Below are positions 8,355 through 16,367 of a stretch of DNA of 64,000 bases, in pieces. Made by a program: the position numbers and the translations under genes. Under the pieces are notes generated by a model. It was not told the origin of the DNA and ran no database searches. It worked only from the letters and a program-made list of their open reading frames with translations. The stretch comes from CAYLJJ01 sp964384025 (GTDB lineage Bacteria > Myxococcota_A > Bradymonadia > UBA7976 > UBA1532), in the NCBI GenBank assembly GCA_964384025.1, contig CAYLJJ010000023.1, forward strand, positions 4,712-68,711. Reading direction: 5' to 3'. Within the stretch, counting starts at the first letter, position 1; each line of letters opens with the position of its first letter.

Positions 8355-9188
8355 CTAAGTCTCTTCTAGGATGGGGAGGCCACGTTTGGGACACCAATCA
8401 TTCTCCTTATGCACAAGCGGCAGCTCGATCTCTCCTCCATCCACATAGCGTTTGATCCGTCGATAATCCTCTTTGGGGATCTGAGTCCAAGAAAAGAAGA
8501 CGTACATAAAGAGGCTAAAAGCAACATAGTCGAAGATCCATTCAGGGTGCCCAAAGCCCAACCCAGCCAAAATCCAGAAGAGGGGAGAGCCACCTAAAAA
8601 CCAGATCATACCGACTTTGGCCCAAGTCATCCAGCGCCGCCCTTTGCCGTTGATGAAGGGCAGAGTCGAGAGATGTAGATAGCTGAGCAGGATCACCAGG
8701 AGGCCGATGAGCAGCTGCCCTGGGAAGCCAAGCCCCCAAAGCTGGGAGCGGAGGAGAGCGATGATAAAGAGGGCCGCGACCGGACGAGGGACCCCCAGCC
8801 AATAGGCGGGGTAGGAGAGCGGTTGAGACATCCCACGGGCCTGCCGCAGGGTACCGAAGATGAGCGGGAAGGCGCCCAGGAAAGCTCCCAGCCACCAGGG
8901 CTCCATCCAATCCAGGGCTTCAGGCCAAGCAACTCGGTGGCTGAAGGCGTAGTAGACCAGGAAGCTGGCCATCACCGAGTTGGTGATGTAGTCACAGACC
9001 GTATCGAGGTGATCGCCAAACTCATCCAGCTGTCCGGTCCAGCGCGCTACAGGGCCATCCATTACATCAAAGATGTAAGCGATGAAGATGAGGTAGCAGG
9101 CCCAATCAAAGTTGTGCTGCATCAAGGCCAGAACAGCGGCGAAGCCAGAGAGTAGGTTACCGAGGGTGATGATATCTTTCAGCTTCAT
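8355..9188 (-). CDS. CDP-alcohol phosphatidyltransferase family protein (PssA-like)
   Basis: The complete CDP-alcohol motif D-G-x2-A-R-x8-G-x3-D-x3-D is present, with Asp44, Gly45, Ala48, Arg49, Gly58, Asp62 and Asp66. These aspartates bind the divalent metals that activate a CDP-linked lipid. Hydrophobic segments surround the motif and continue to about residue 235, followed by a charged tail. The N-terminal order (motif just after the first helices) and length resemble phosphatidylserine synthase, but the alcohol acceptor cannot be read from the sequence. Start ATG has AAAGG six bases upstream. It is divergent from mdh and probably leads the operon with the GT-C-like gene. Confidence 0.88.
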   Translation of the reverse strand: MKLKDIITLGNLLSGFAAVLALMQHNFDWACYLIFIAYIFDVMDGPVARWTGQLDEFGDHLDTVCDYITNSVMASFLVYYAFSHRVAWPEALDWMEPWWLGAFLGAFPLIFGTLRQARGMSQPLSYPAYWLGVPRPVAALFIIALLRSQLWGLGFPGQLLIGLLVILLSYLHLSTLPFINGKGRRWMTWAKVGMIWFLGGSPLFWILAGLGFGHPEWIFDYVAFSLFMYVFFSWTQIPKEDYRRIKRYVDGGEIELPLVHKENDWCPKRGLPILEET

Positions 9189-9565
9189 AGAAACCTTTCT
9201 CTAAAGAGAGCGCCCCGCTCTCCGCAATTCCTGTGCCTTGTTGTTTTCAGAGCACTCAGCTTCCCTTGTTCCTGAAAATGGAGAGCATCTGCCCGATTTT
9301 GGGAACCAGGAGGAGGATCTCTTCTCCAGCGGCTACTCCAACAGCCGCCCAACTCTAAAGATCATGGCTCGATGTCAGGGCAGGTCTAGCTTAAAGGACG
9401 AGGAGCTGGTTCTCAGCCCCTGATCAACACAGGGATCTGCAAAATGTCGCGAGCCTACTGAGCATTTTAGGAACAGAAGGTGAGGGGCTGGGAAAATAGA
9501 TCAGATGTTGAAAAAGCTGATCGCTTGTTGCACTCTGCCAAAGAACAAAAACTTGGAGAGCCCAA
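9189..9565. other. Intergenic region between divergent genes, 377 bp
   Basis: This lies between the starts of the phosphatidyltransferase gene (minus) and mdh (plus), so it should hold both promoters. TTGAAA at 9505-9510 could be a -35 for mdh, but no good -10 follows at 16-18 bases. Short reading frames here (for example 9238-9423) have no ribosome site or recognisable product and were not called. No hairpin with a T-run was seen. Confidence 0.5.
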
Positions 9566-10552
9566 ATGTCCAAGCAGCCCATCAGAGTCGCGGTCACCGG
9601 CGCCGCAGGTCAAATCGGTTATAGCCTGCTCTTCCCCATCGCCTCGGGAGAGGTCTTTGGTCCAGATCAACCTGTCATCCTTCAGCTTTTAGAGTTGCCA
9701 GTCGCCCTCGGCGCCCTCCAGGGTGTAGAGATGGAGCTGAGAGACTGCGCCTTCCCACTCCTCCAGGATGTTCAAACCAGCAGTGATCTTGAGGTCGCCT
9801 TTGGAGACGCTGATGTCGCCATGTTGGTCGGCTCGAAGCCCCGAGGCCCAGGGATGGAGCGTGCCGATCTCATCAGAGAGAATGGCCCCATCTTCACCGG
9901 ACAGGGTAAGGCCCTAGATGCTGTCGCTGCTGAGGGCTGTAAGATCGTCGTGGTGGGTAACCCCTGTAACACCAACAGCCTCATCGCTCGCGCTCAGTTT
10001 AAGCGCCTGAATCCCGCCAATATGACCGCGATGACCCGCCTAGACCAAAACCGCGCGATGGCGCAGCTTGCTCAGAAGGCGGGAGTCCCGGTCTCCGCGC
10101 TGAGTAAGCTGGCGGTCTGGGGCAATCACTCCCCGACCATGTACCCTGACTTCACAAACGCCCTGATCAATGGTGAGCCGCTCACTCAGGTGATTCAGGA
10201 TGAAGAGTGGCTCAATGGCGCCTTCATCAAGACGGTGCAGCAGCGGGGCAAGGCGATCATCAACGCCCGTGGTAAATCCTCAGCCGCTTCGGCAGCCTGG
10301 GCGGCCATCGATCATCTCCGCGATTGGTTCCGCCCCACTCCTGAGGGGCAGTGGCTGAGCATGGCGATCACCAGCGATGGCTCCTATGGAGTGCCTGAGG
10401 GCTTGATATACTCCTTCCCCGTAACCGTGGATGCGGCGGGGGAGTACCACATCGTTCAGGGCATCGAGCTGAACGCTCAGGCTCAAGAGCGCATCCGCCT
10501 GAGCGCAGATGAGCTGCTCTCTGAGCGAGAAGCAGTCAAAGATCTGCTCTAA
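9566..10552 (+). CDS. mdh: Malate dehydrogenase
   Basis: Oxidises malate to oxaloacetate with NAD in the citrate cycle. The nucleotide-binding loop GAAGQIGY is at 12-19, the mobile substrate loop contains GSKPRGPGMERADL with the substrate-binding arginines, and NPCNTN, TRLDQNRA and WGNHSPTMYPD carry the catalytic Asp and His. This is the longer, two-domain malate dehydrogenase type (328 residues) also found in eukaryotic cytosol, Burkholderia and many actinobacteria, rather than the lactate-dehydrogenase-like type. GGAGAG precedes the ATG by five bases. It is the first of three plus-strand genes; the next begins 30 bp after it. Confidence 0.95.
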   Translation: MSKQPIRVAVTGAAGQIGYSLLFPIASGEVFGPDQPVILQLLELPVALGALQGVEMELRDCAFPLLQDVQTSSDLEVAFGDADVAMLVGSKPRGPGMERADLIRENGPIFTGQGKALDAVAAEGCKIVVVGNPCNTNSLIARAQFKRLNPANMTAMTRLDQNRAMAQLAQKAGVPVSALSKLAVWGNHSPTMYPDFTNALINGEPLTQVIQDEEWLNGAFIKTVQQRGKAIINARGKSSAASAAWAAIDHLRDWFRPTPEGQWLSMAITSDGSYGVPEGLIYSFPVTVDAAGEYHIVQGIELNAQAQERIRLSADELLSEREAVKDLL

Positions 10553-10582
10553 GAACCCTCCTCTTTCCTCCTCAGGGGCGCT

Positions 10583-11161
10583 ATGCTGCGCCCTATGAAG
10601 ATTCAATCTATCGCGGTCTACTGTGCCTCAGGTGAGGTGCTCCCGGTTCAATATAGAGAAGCCGCTCGCGCCTTTGGCCGACTCCTGGCGAGGCGAGAGA
10701 TACGGCTCATCTACGGTGGAGGCCGCGTCGGCCTGATGGCTGAACTGGCCGACGCAACCCTGAGCGCCGGAGGAGAGGTGGTTGGGGTGATCCCTGAGCA
10801 TCTCCAGGAGCGAGAGCAGGGGCACTCTAAGCTGACGCGACTCATTCGCGTAAAGGGGATGGCCGCGCGCAAACTGAGGATGGCTGAAGAGGCTGATGCC
10901 TTTGTCGCTCTTCCTGGAGGTTTTGGTACTTGGGATGAACTCTTTGATGTGATCACACGCAACATCGTAGGAGAGCTTCAGAAGCCCGTAGGACTTCTTA
11001 ACCCTGGGGGCTTCTGGGATCCTCTCCTTGGCTTCCTGGAGCGCTGTGTTCGGGAGCGTGTGGTGATGGCTCCTCACGCTCGCTTCCTTAAGGTATCCAA
11101 GGATCCAGAAGCATTGATTAAGGCATTGCTTAACTCTGAAACCGTGAGTCTGGGCCGATGA
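10583..11161 (+). CDS. LOG-family protein (TIGR00730, lysine-decarboxylase-like fold)
   Basis: Proteins of this family are nucleotide 5'-monophosphate phosphoribohydrolases. In plants and some bacteria they free cytokinins from their ribotides, and in other bacteria they act on nucleotides generally. The diagnostic motifs are PGGFGTWDE at 111-119 and the Met-x2-Arg-Lys segment GMAARK ending at 97. The length, 192 residues, is typical. The start could be this ATG (AGGGG about four bases upstream) or the ATG four codons on. The stop codon overlaps the next start (ATGA), so the methyltransferase gene is translationally coupled. Confidence 0.9.
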   Translation: MLRPMKIQSIAVYCASGEVLPVQYREAARAFGRLLARREIRLIYGGGRVGLMAELADATLSAGGEVVGVIPEHLQEREQGHSKLTRLIRVKGMAARKLRMAEEADAFVALPGGFGTWDELFDVITRNIVGELQKPVGLLNPGGFWDPLLGFLERCVRERVVMAPHARFLKVSKDPEALIKALLNSETVSLGR

Positions 11162-11895
11162 AGCCTCCTCTTCGAGTGCAGACAACGACCCTCTGGGATT
11201 ATCCCTCTCAGCATTATGGTTCGGGGATGCAGGGGGATCAGCGCTACGCTGGAGCGACCCCCTCCTATATCATCTGGAACCTCCTCCAGCGCTACACTCG
11301 GCCTGGAGATCTGGTCCTGGATCCCTTCTGTGGTTCAGGGACAACCCTGGACGTGGCCGCTGATCTGGATCGGCGCGCGCGCGGCTTTGATGTTCACCCC
11401 TACCGTTCCGATATTGAAGATGGAGATGCCCGGGACCTGCCCCTCCCCGACGAGGTCGTAGATTTTGTCTTTGCAGATCCACCCTACTCTACACACCTGA
11501 GATATGGGGAGGATCCTCGCTCTCTTGAGCACCTGGATGCTCGGGATGAGGCCTATTTTGAAGCCCTAGATGGGTTCTTTCAGGAAGCTTGGCGGGTGCT
11601 CAAAGATCGTCGATATTTTGCGCTCTTCATCAGCGATTCTTGGTCACGCAAGGGGGGCTTTGTTCCCATCGGGACCCGCTGCCAAGCTCTACTGATGCAG
11701 TATTTTCGACCCATCGATCATATCTGCGTGACCCGACACAACCGCAGCCTAAAGATGGGCAATCGACGAAAAGCTGCCGAGGAGGGTAACTTCTTTCTCA
11801 GGGGCTTCACCCACCTGCTGATCCTCAAGAAGGAGCGACCTTCTTTAGAAGAGAGAGCAAGCGTTGCGCGGTCGAAGCGGCGCTCGAGAGCTTAA
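11158..11895 (+). CDS. Orphan DNA methyltransferase-like protein (N4/N6 class)
   Basis: An S-adenosylmethionine-dependent methyltransferase of 245 residues. The cofactor motif is DPFCGSGTT at 55-63 and the amino-methylation catalytic motif is DPPY at 107-110, which points to exocyclic amino groups of adenine or cytosine. A short N-terminal segment with TPSYIIWNLL precedes the cofactor motif. The C-terminus is basic (KRRSRA), as expected of a nucleic-acid binder. No restriction endonuclease or specificity gene lies nearby, so it is either a solitary DNA methylase or a related RNA methylase. The start overlaps the LOG stop by 4 bp. The last 71 bp overlap the convergent DHH-like gene. Confidence 0.8.
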   Translation: MKPPLRVQTTTLWDYPSQHYGSGMQGDQRYAGATPSYIIWNLLQRYTRPGDLVLDPFCGSGTTLDVAADLDRRARGFDVHPYRSDIEDGDARDLPLPDEVVDFVFADPPYSTHLRYGEDPRSLEHLDARDEAYFEALDGFFQEAWRVLKDRRYFALFISDSWSRKGGFVPIGTRCQALLMQYFRPIDHICVTRHNRSLKMGNRRKAAEEGNFFLRGFTHLLILKKERPSLEERASVARSKRRSRA

Positions 11896-12751
11896 GTCGC
11901 TCTCCTCGAGGGCTCCCGCCGATGGTCTCTCGTCCTCCCCAACCCTGGCCCAGCGAGGGCCAGACCGCCTGAAGCCCTCCAGGCCCAAAGAGCTGTGCTG
12001 CAGTCTCTTCATCAGGGCAGCCCACGGTGACTTTGGCCATACGGGCGGCATAGCTGACCACTACAGGAGCAATACGGTACCAAAGATCAAAGCCCCAGAC
12101 CCGGCTGTGAACCACCAGGATACGCGCCGTCGTCTGCTTGATCGCCGCGCCTCGCAGCGCCTCGGCGTGCCTCTTGGGAGGACAGCGCTTCCCCTCAATA
12201 TCCAGGCAGTGGATGATCCCCTCTTGAGCCAAACGCTGACGCCGTCGCTCAGCGCCTCGTAGATGTGTCCGCTCCTGCTCGCTCAGCCCCTCCATAAGGA
12301 GATGTTTCATCTCTCCCAACGCTCGCAAAAATCCCGCTCTGCTCTGAGTATTCCCCTCCCTTTGGTTAAACCAAACCAGCTCCTCCCCCTCTGGAGTGCT
12401 CAGCAGATCCAGGCCGATGGGATCAACATCCTGACGATCGACCAACTCATAGAACCGCGAGCTTAAGTGTCCTTGGGGAACCTGCCCTGAGAGGGCCAGG
12501 ATCGCGAGAACCGCGTCGGCGTCAGGGGTCCCTGTAACCACAAAGCGGGGATCATCTCGCCGCGCTCCATAATGATCTCGACACGCTCGAAGCGCGACCC
12601 CCTCTCGATAACTCTCCTCTCCATGGTGATCCATCGCCAAGGGACCCAACACAGAACCCAACTGCCCAAAGGCACACTCGATGGGCTCAAAGCCCTTATC
12701 TCGAAGGGCCTGGGCTTCATAAAAATCATCTGTAAAGCGGATCTGGAGCAT
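11825..12751 (-). CDS. DHH-phosphoesterase-like protein, function unknown
   Basis: A 308-residue cytosolic protein. It resembles the DHH/DHHA1 phosphoesterase group in two places: MDHH with following acidic residues at 40-47, GTPDADA at 74-80 (a DHH-family-like Asp motif), and near the end GGRETIGGSPRG at about 272-283, which looks like a DHHA1 glycine-rich substrate loop. These are similarities by eye; the classical DHH order is not complete, so it may be a divergent member. The start is decided by AGGAG seven bases before ATG 12751; the frame is open further upstream, but the ATG at 12766 has no such site. It is divergent from the coiled-coil gene and overlaps the methyltransferase gene at its 3' end. 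Confidence 0.6.
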   Translation of the reverse strand: MLQIRFTDDFYEAQALRDKGFEPIECAFGQLGSVLGPLAMDHHGEESYREGVALRACRDHYGARRDDPRFVVTGTPDADAVLAILALSGQVPQGHLSSRFYELVDRQDVDPIGLDLLSTPEGEELVWFNQREGNTQSRAGFLRALGEMKHLLMEGLSEQERTHLRGAERRRQRLAQEGIIHCLDIEGKRCPPKRHAEALRGAAIKQTTARILVVHSRVWGFDLWYRIAPVVVSYAARMAKVTVGCPDEETAAQLFGPGGLQAVWPSLGQGWGGRETIGGSPRGERLKLSSAASTAQRLLSLLKKVAPS

Positions 12752-12942
12752 CAAGAATCTCCTCATAGTTTTAGGCTTGGAGCCTAGGTTTTTGAGCTGC
12801 AAGAGACAATCTTCATCCCAGGGAGCAGATTGGGCTCGGAAAACTGAGAGCTGCTTGAAGCTGAGCGTGGTTTGAGCAACCCTCTCTTCAGAGATTGGGG
12901 GTAGTTTTCAACGGTGCGATTTTTGCTTTTGCGGAGCGCTTG

Positions 12943-14148
12943 ATGAAACAGCTCCTCCTCCTTCTCTTCCTCCTCAGCGCAGCCCAGGCGACCCCCCTGG
13001 AGCCTATCCGCCAGCGATATCAGGGACTCAAAGAGCAACAGCGACGCATAGAGCGGCAACGAGCAGGAGCCTCTCAGAGCTATGATCAGCTCAGCCGACG
13101 TATCGAAGCGCTTAAAGCTGAGCGACGCCCTCTCCTTCCAGGACTTCCAGCAAGAGAGCTGGACACGCTCTTAAAGCGCGCGCGTGGTCAGGCGGAGTCT
13201 CTAGAGGTCTTGGATAGGAAAGTTCAGCTGCTGAGCGCTCAACGGGAGAAAGCACACCTCGAACTCTTGAAGAGCCTAGAACAGGCACTCAGTCAAGAGC
13301 GTAAGGCTCTCGCCAAGAGCCCAGCCCAGGAGCGACGCGCTCACTTTGAGCGCCTCCGCGCTCTTATTCAAGAGCGCAGCCAGATGTTGCAGACTCCAAA
13401 GCCTGCTCCTGAGACCCTAGTGCAGGAGGACCTCAGCGGTTCCAGTCCTGAAGAGCTGCGTGAGATGGCGGATGAGATCAGCGATCATGCCGAGGCGATC
13501 GATCAACAACTCAGGCTCCTCGACGCCCAGATCCAAGCTGCTCAGGAGCGTCAGAGCTTGATCCGCGCAGCGCAGGCTTTTCGAAGGGATGAGAGCCTCT
13601 TTGCTGAGGATGAACGCCATCGACGCTTAGTGCGCCGTGAACGCTCGGGTACCCCCATCACCGCTCGTCGTCCAAACCCAGACACCTCAAAAAAACCTGT
13701 TCCTATGGAGGTATCCACTGGACCCACGGTTGTTGAGGTTGATAGAGACACAGATGGAGATGGAGATGAGATGGAGAGGCAGAGCGAGATGGAGGGTGGT
13801 GAGGGGGAGGCGTTTGGCTCCAATGACGCTGCTGATCCCTCAGAAGAGCCCGCAGCTCCTGCCCCTCCAAACTACTCCGAACCTGAACCTGCCCCTCCTG
13901 CTCTTGAAGTAGGGATCCCCATCAGCGCAGCCCTTGAGCCCAGCCAGGGAGGCTCAGGCTTGCTGGTTGAGACCGCCTTTGAGTTGGGGAGCAACTGGGC
14001 TGATCCTGGAGGGCTCTCATCTCCAGAGCTTCGACGCCTGATCCAGCAGATGCGGGAGCGCAGGGAACAGCTCAAATCCTCAGCCAAGGCGATGGAGTTG
14101 CGGCGACGCGCTTTGGAGTCTAGAGCTCGGGAAGAGGAAGCTCTCTAA
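12943..14148 (+). CDS. Exported coiled-coil protein, function unknown
   Basis: A signal peptide (MKQLLLLLFLLSAAQA) is followed by about 220 residues rich in Gln, Arg, Glu and Leu that should form long coiled coils. Then comes an acidic, Pro-rich, disordered stretch (about 245-330, with a DTDGDGDE segment) and a final coiled-coil part (REREQLKSSAKAMELRRRA-like). The start is set by GGAG six bases before ATG 12943; the frame is open upstream to 12895, but that would bury the signal peptide. No known family was recognised. Its 3' end overlaps the flagellin gene by 4 bp, tail to tail. A periplasmic scaffold or surface-attached role is possible but unproven. Confidence 0.75.
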   Translation: MKQLLLLLFLLSAAQATPLEPIRQRYQGLKEQQRRIERQRAGASQSYDQLSRRIEALKAERRPLLPGLPARELDTLLKRARGQAESLEVLDRKVQLLSAQREKAHLELLKSLEQALSQERKALAKSPAQERRAHFERLRALIQERSQMLQTPKPAPETLVQEDLSGSSPEELREMADEISDHAEAIDQQLRLLDAQIQAAQERQSLIRAAQAFRRDESLFAEDERHRRLVRRERSGTPITARRPNPDTSKKPVPMEVSTGPTVVEVDRDTDGDGDEMERQSEMEGGEGEAFGSNDAADPSEEPAAPAPPNYSEPEPAPPALEVGIPISAALEPSQGGSGLLVETAFELGSNWADPGGLSSPELRRLIQQMRERREQLKSSAKAMELRRRALESRAREEEAL

Positions 14149-15482
14149 GCTCCCCCTAAAAGCCGAAGCGCAGAGTGCCCCGAGACATTGGCTTGGGAGA
14201 GCATCGCCACCTCGGCCTGTTCCTTGATTTGGGCCTGGAGTAGGCGGCTGCTTTCCTCAGCAAAATCTGTATCCATGATGCGACTGCGCGCCGCGCTCAT
14301 ATTCTCCATATTGACCGCCAAGCTGCCCAAGCGATGCTCAAAGTTGCGCTGGAGGGCTCCCAGACGGCTGCGATGTTGGCTGACCTGCCCCAGGGCTCGA
14401 TCCAGGCTCTCAATCGCTCGGTTGGCGCCCTCAGGAGAGGAGACATCCAGATGCAACACCGCCCTCTCTGGACGCTGACCAAAGACCCCCGCGTTCAGCC
14501 CCGCCTCCTCTGGAGCGCTTCCCCCCAGACTGAAGAGTTCATCGCTCTGGAGATTGAGGCGCCCCGTCTGAGTCCCTGCGCTCAGACCGGTGATTGCGGC
14601 GGCCTCACCGGTCAGCTCGATCTCGATATTCTCTCCTCCTGTTGCTCTCAGATGAAGCCCTCCATCGGCGCTGCGTTCGGCCAGAACGCCGCTCCTCTCT
14701 GAGACCTCATTGATAGCCGAGATTAAAGCCCCTCCTGCGTCATCTGCGGCAAACTCTCCTGCGATGGCGATCCCGTTGATGCTTAAGCTGTTGGCGGCAT
14801 CTAGGCTGCCCCCCCCGATCTCCTCACCCTCCAACTCAGCAGCCTCTACGTTGGCGCTGACCCCTGTAAACTCCTGGGCCGCGTTGATCGCTGCGGCCAT
14901 CTCTTCTGCGTTGCCTCCAGCAGCCTGGATCTCCACCGCGTTGATCTCCAGAGCACCCTCTGAGAGCCCGCCTAAATTAACCTCCAAACCGGTAACCTCA
15001 GCCAGAGTACCCAAGCGATCAGGACCCATCTCCAGACCGGGAATCTGTAGATGATCTCCAGCGTTGGGCCCTACCTGGAGCTGTTGAGGCTGAGCATCAA
15101 AGAGCCTCTGGCCGTTAAAGCGACTGTCTCCCATCTGAGAGAGCTGCTCCCCCAACTGATCCATCTCAGATTGAATAGCGCGACGATCTGAGTTGTTGAG
15201 GATGCCGTTTCCCGCCTGCACCGCCAGCTCTCGCATCCGCTGGAGGGCTTCAGTCTGTCCCGCCATCACTCCATCGGCGGTCTGTAACCTAGAGATGCCA
15301 TCATTGACGTTTCGGCTGGCCTGCCCTAAGCCACGAATCTGGGAAGAGAACCGCCCACCGATAGCTAGGCCCGCAGGATCTTCACCTGCGCTGTTGATGC
15401 GGGTCCCGCTGCTGAGGCGTTCAAAGGCGCGTTGAAGGATGAGTCTGTTTTGGAGGTTGGGACTGGGCTGTTTGATCTTCAT
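14145..15482 (-). CDS. Flagellin-like protein
   Basis: A 445-residue flagellin. The conserved N-terminal D0/D1 helices contain RLSSGTRINSAGEDPAGLAI, VNDGISRLQTADG and MRELAVQAGNG. The C-terminal helices contain RSRIMDTDFAEES and AMLSQANVSGHSALRLL. The variable middle has two Flagellin_IN-like units (around LEINAVEI and LSINGIAI, each followed by an AIN segment). The first residues (MKIKQPSPNLQ) differ from the usual INTN opening. Start ATG 15482 has AGGAG seven bases upstream, and a sigma-28-like promoter lies at 15533-15559. No other flagellar gene is in the window, so it is an isolated filament gene. Whether it assembles into a flagellum is unknown. Confidence 0.92.
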   Translation of the reverse strand: MKIKQPSPNLQNRLILQRAFERLSSGTRINSAGEDPAGLAIGGRFSSQIRGLGQASRNVNDGISRLQTADGVMAGQTEALQRMRELAVQAGNGILNNSDRRAIQSEMDQLGEQLSQMGDSRFNGQRLFDAQPQQLQVGPNAGDHLQIPGLEMGPDRLGTLAEVTGLEVNLGGLSEGALEINAVEIQAAGGNAEEMAAAINAAQEFTGVSANVEAAELEGEEIGGGSLDAANSLSINGIAIAGEFAADDAGGALISAINEVSERSGVLAERSADGGLHLRATGGENIEIELTGEAAAITGLSAGTQTGRLNLQSDELFSLGGSAPEEAGLNAGVFGQRPERAVLHLDVSSPEGANRAIESLDRALGQVSQHRSRLGALQRNFEHRLGSLAVNMENMSAARSRIMDTDFAEESSRLLQAQIKEQAEVAMLSQANVSGHSALRLLGGA

Positions 15483-15532
15483 TATCTCACTCCTGAGCGC
15501 TCTCCTGTTTTTATGCTTCAAACCAATATCGC

Positions 15533-15559
15533 TTATCGTCCAAGAGTTTCTCTACTTGA
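15533..15559 (-). promoter_or_regulatory. Sigma-28 (FliA)-like promoter of the flagellin gene
   Basis: On the minus strand TCAA is followed by 15 bases and GACGATAA. The FliA consensus is TAAA-N15-GCCGATAA, so 3 of 4 and 7 of 8 bases match. The two bases after TCAA (GT) also fit the extended consensus. It lies about 50 bases before the flagellin ATG, which leaves room for a short leader with the AGGAG site. Confidence 0.7.
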
Positions 15560-15642
15560 GGAAAAATAATGAGGTTATTTGGAAAAACTCAAAAAGTTGC
15601 CCTCGTAGATGTTCTAAAACTGAGACCTCTCTCTTTTTTCTC

Positions 15643-15671
15643 TTGACCATCGCCGGACTGCTGTGTACTTT
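15643..15671 (+). promoter_or_regulatory. Candidate promoter of the tRNA cluster
   Basis: TTGACC, a 17-base spacer and TACTTT stand 22 bases before tRNA-Pro. The -35 matches 5 of 6 bases of the housekeeping consensus, the -10 only 3 of 6. A GC-rich stretch (CGCGCTCCC) follows, as at stable-RNA promoters under stringent control. Plausible but weak in the -10. Confidence 0.45.
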
Positions 15672-15692
15672 CGCGCTCCCTTGGCCCCAAAA

Positions 15693-15766
15693 CGGGGTGT
15701 AGCGCAGTCTGGTAGCGCACCAGTTTTGGGTACTGGTGGTCGGAGGTTCAAATCCTCTCGCCCCGA
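15693..15766 (+). tRNA. tRNA-Pro (TGG)
   Basis: A full cloverleaf of 74 bases: acceptor CGGGGTG pairs with CGCCCCG, the anticodon loop TTTGGGT gives TGG, and the T arm has GTTCAAAT. The 3' CCA is not encoded. First gene of a six-tRNA cluster leading to tig. Confidence 0.97.
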
Positions 15767-15816
15767 CATGGGCCATGGGTGCTCTTTGAAATCTTGCTTT
15801 TCCTGGTTTTTATTAA

Positions 15817-15890
15817 GCGCCTGTAGCTCAGTTGGACAGAGCAGCGGCCTTCTAAGCCGCTGGCCGGTGGTTCGAGTCCACCCAGGCGTG
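15817..15890 (+). tRNA. tRNA-Arg (TCT)
   Basis: A 74-base cloverleaf. The acceptor stem GCGCCTG pairs with CAGGCGT (one G-U at the end), and the anticodon loop CTTCTAA between GCGGC and GCCGC gives TCT. CCA is not encoded. Confidence 0.97.
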
Positions 15891-15898
15891 CTTGTCGT

Positions 15899-15972
15899 GG
15901 TGGGAGTAGCTCAGTTGGTAGAGCACCGGATTGTGGTTCCGGTGGTCGCGGGTTCAACCCCCGTCTCTCACC
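15899..15972 (+). tRNA. tRNA-His (GTG)
   Basis: The acceptor GTGGGAG pairs with CTCTCAC, with an extra G at position -1 opposite a C discriminator, the identity mark of tRNA-His. The anticodon loop TTGTGGT gives GTG. The bases after the discriminator read CCA, so the 3' CCA may be encoded. Confidence 0.97.
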
Positions 15973-16004
15973 CCATTATAGAGGTCCTTAAGGCCTCTTT
16001 CTAA

Positions 16005-16078
<74 letters not shown>

Positions 16079-16086
16079 TTTTTTAG

Positions 16087-16159
16087 GGGCTATTAGCTCA
16101 ATTGGCAGAGCAACGGACTCTTAATCCGCAGGTTGAAGGTTCAAGTCCTTCATGGCCCA
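16087..16159 (+). tRNA. tRNA-Lys (CTT)
   Basis: The acceptor GGGCTAT pairs with ATGGCCC, and the anticodon loop CTCTTAA gives CTT. It is 73 bases long, with discriminator A and no encoded CCA. Confidence 0.96.
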
Positions 16160-16202
16160 CACTTCCTTCTCTTTATGCTCTCCCTCCTGAATGCTCCATT
16201 AT

Positions 16203-16288
16203 GCGAGGATGGCGGAATTTGGTAGACGCACTGGATTTAGGTTCCAGCGGGTAACCCCGTGGGGGTTCGAGTCCCCCTCCTCGTACCA
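16203..16288 (+). tRNA. tRNA-Leu (TAG)
   Basis: A type II tRNA with a variable arm (CGGGTAACCCCGT region). The acceptor GCGAGGA pairs with TCCTCGT, and the anticodon loop TTTAGGT gives TAG. The 3' CCA is encoded at 16286-16288. It is the last tRNA before tig, 80 bp upstream of its start. Confidence 0.97.
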
Positions 16289-16367
16289 TACAGACCAGGT
16301 TAAGCTCTCAGCCTCTCCCCACCCCTCCTAAAATTCCTAAAGACGCAAAGACACCGGGTAAAGAAGT

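Noticed and set aside
9238..9423. 61-codon frame in the mdh upstream region
   Set aside because: No ribosome site, no family, and it lies in a region expected to hold two divergent promoters.
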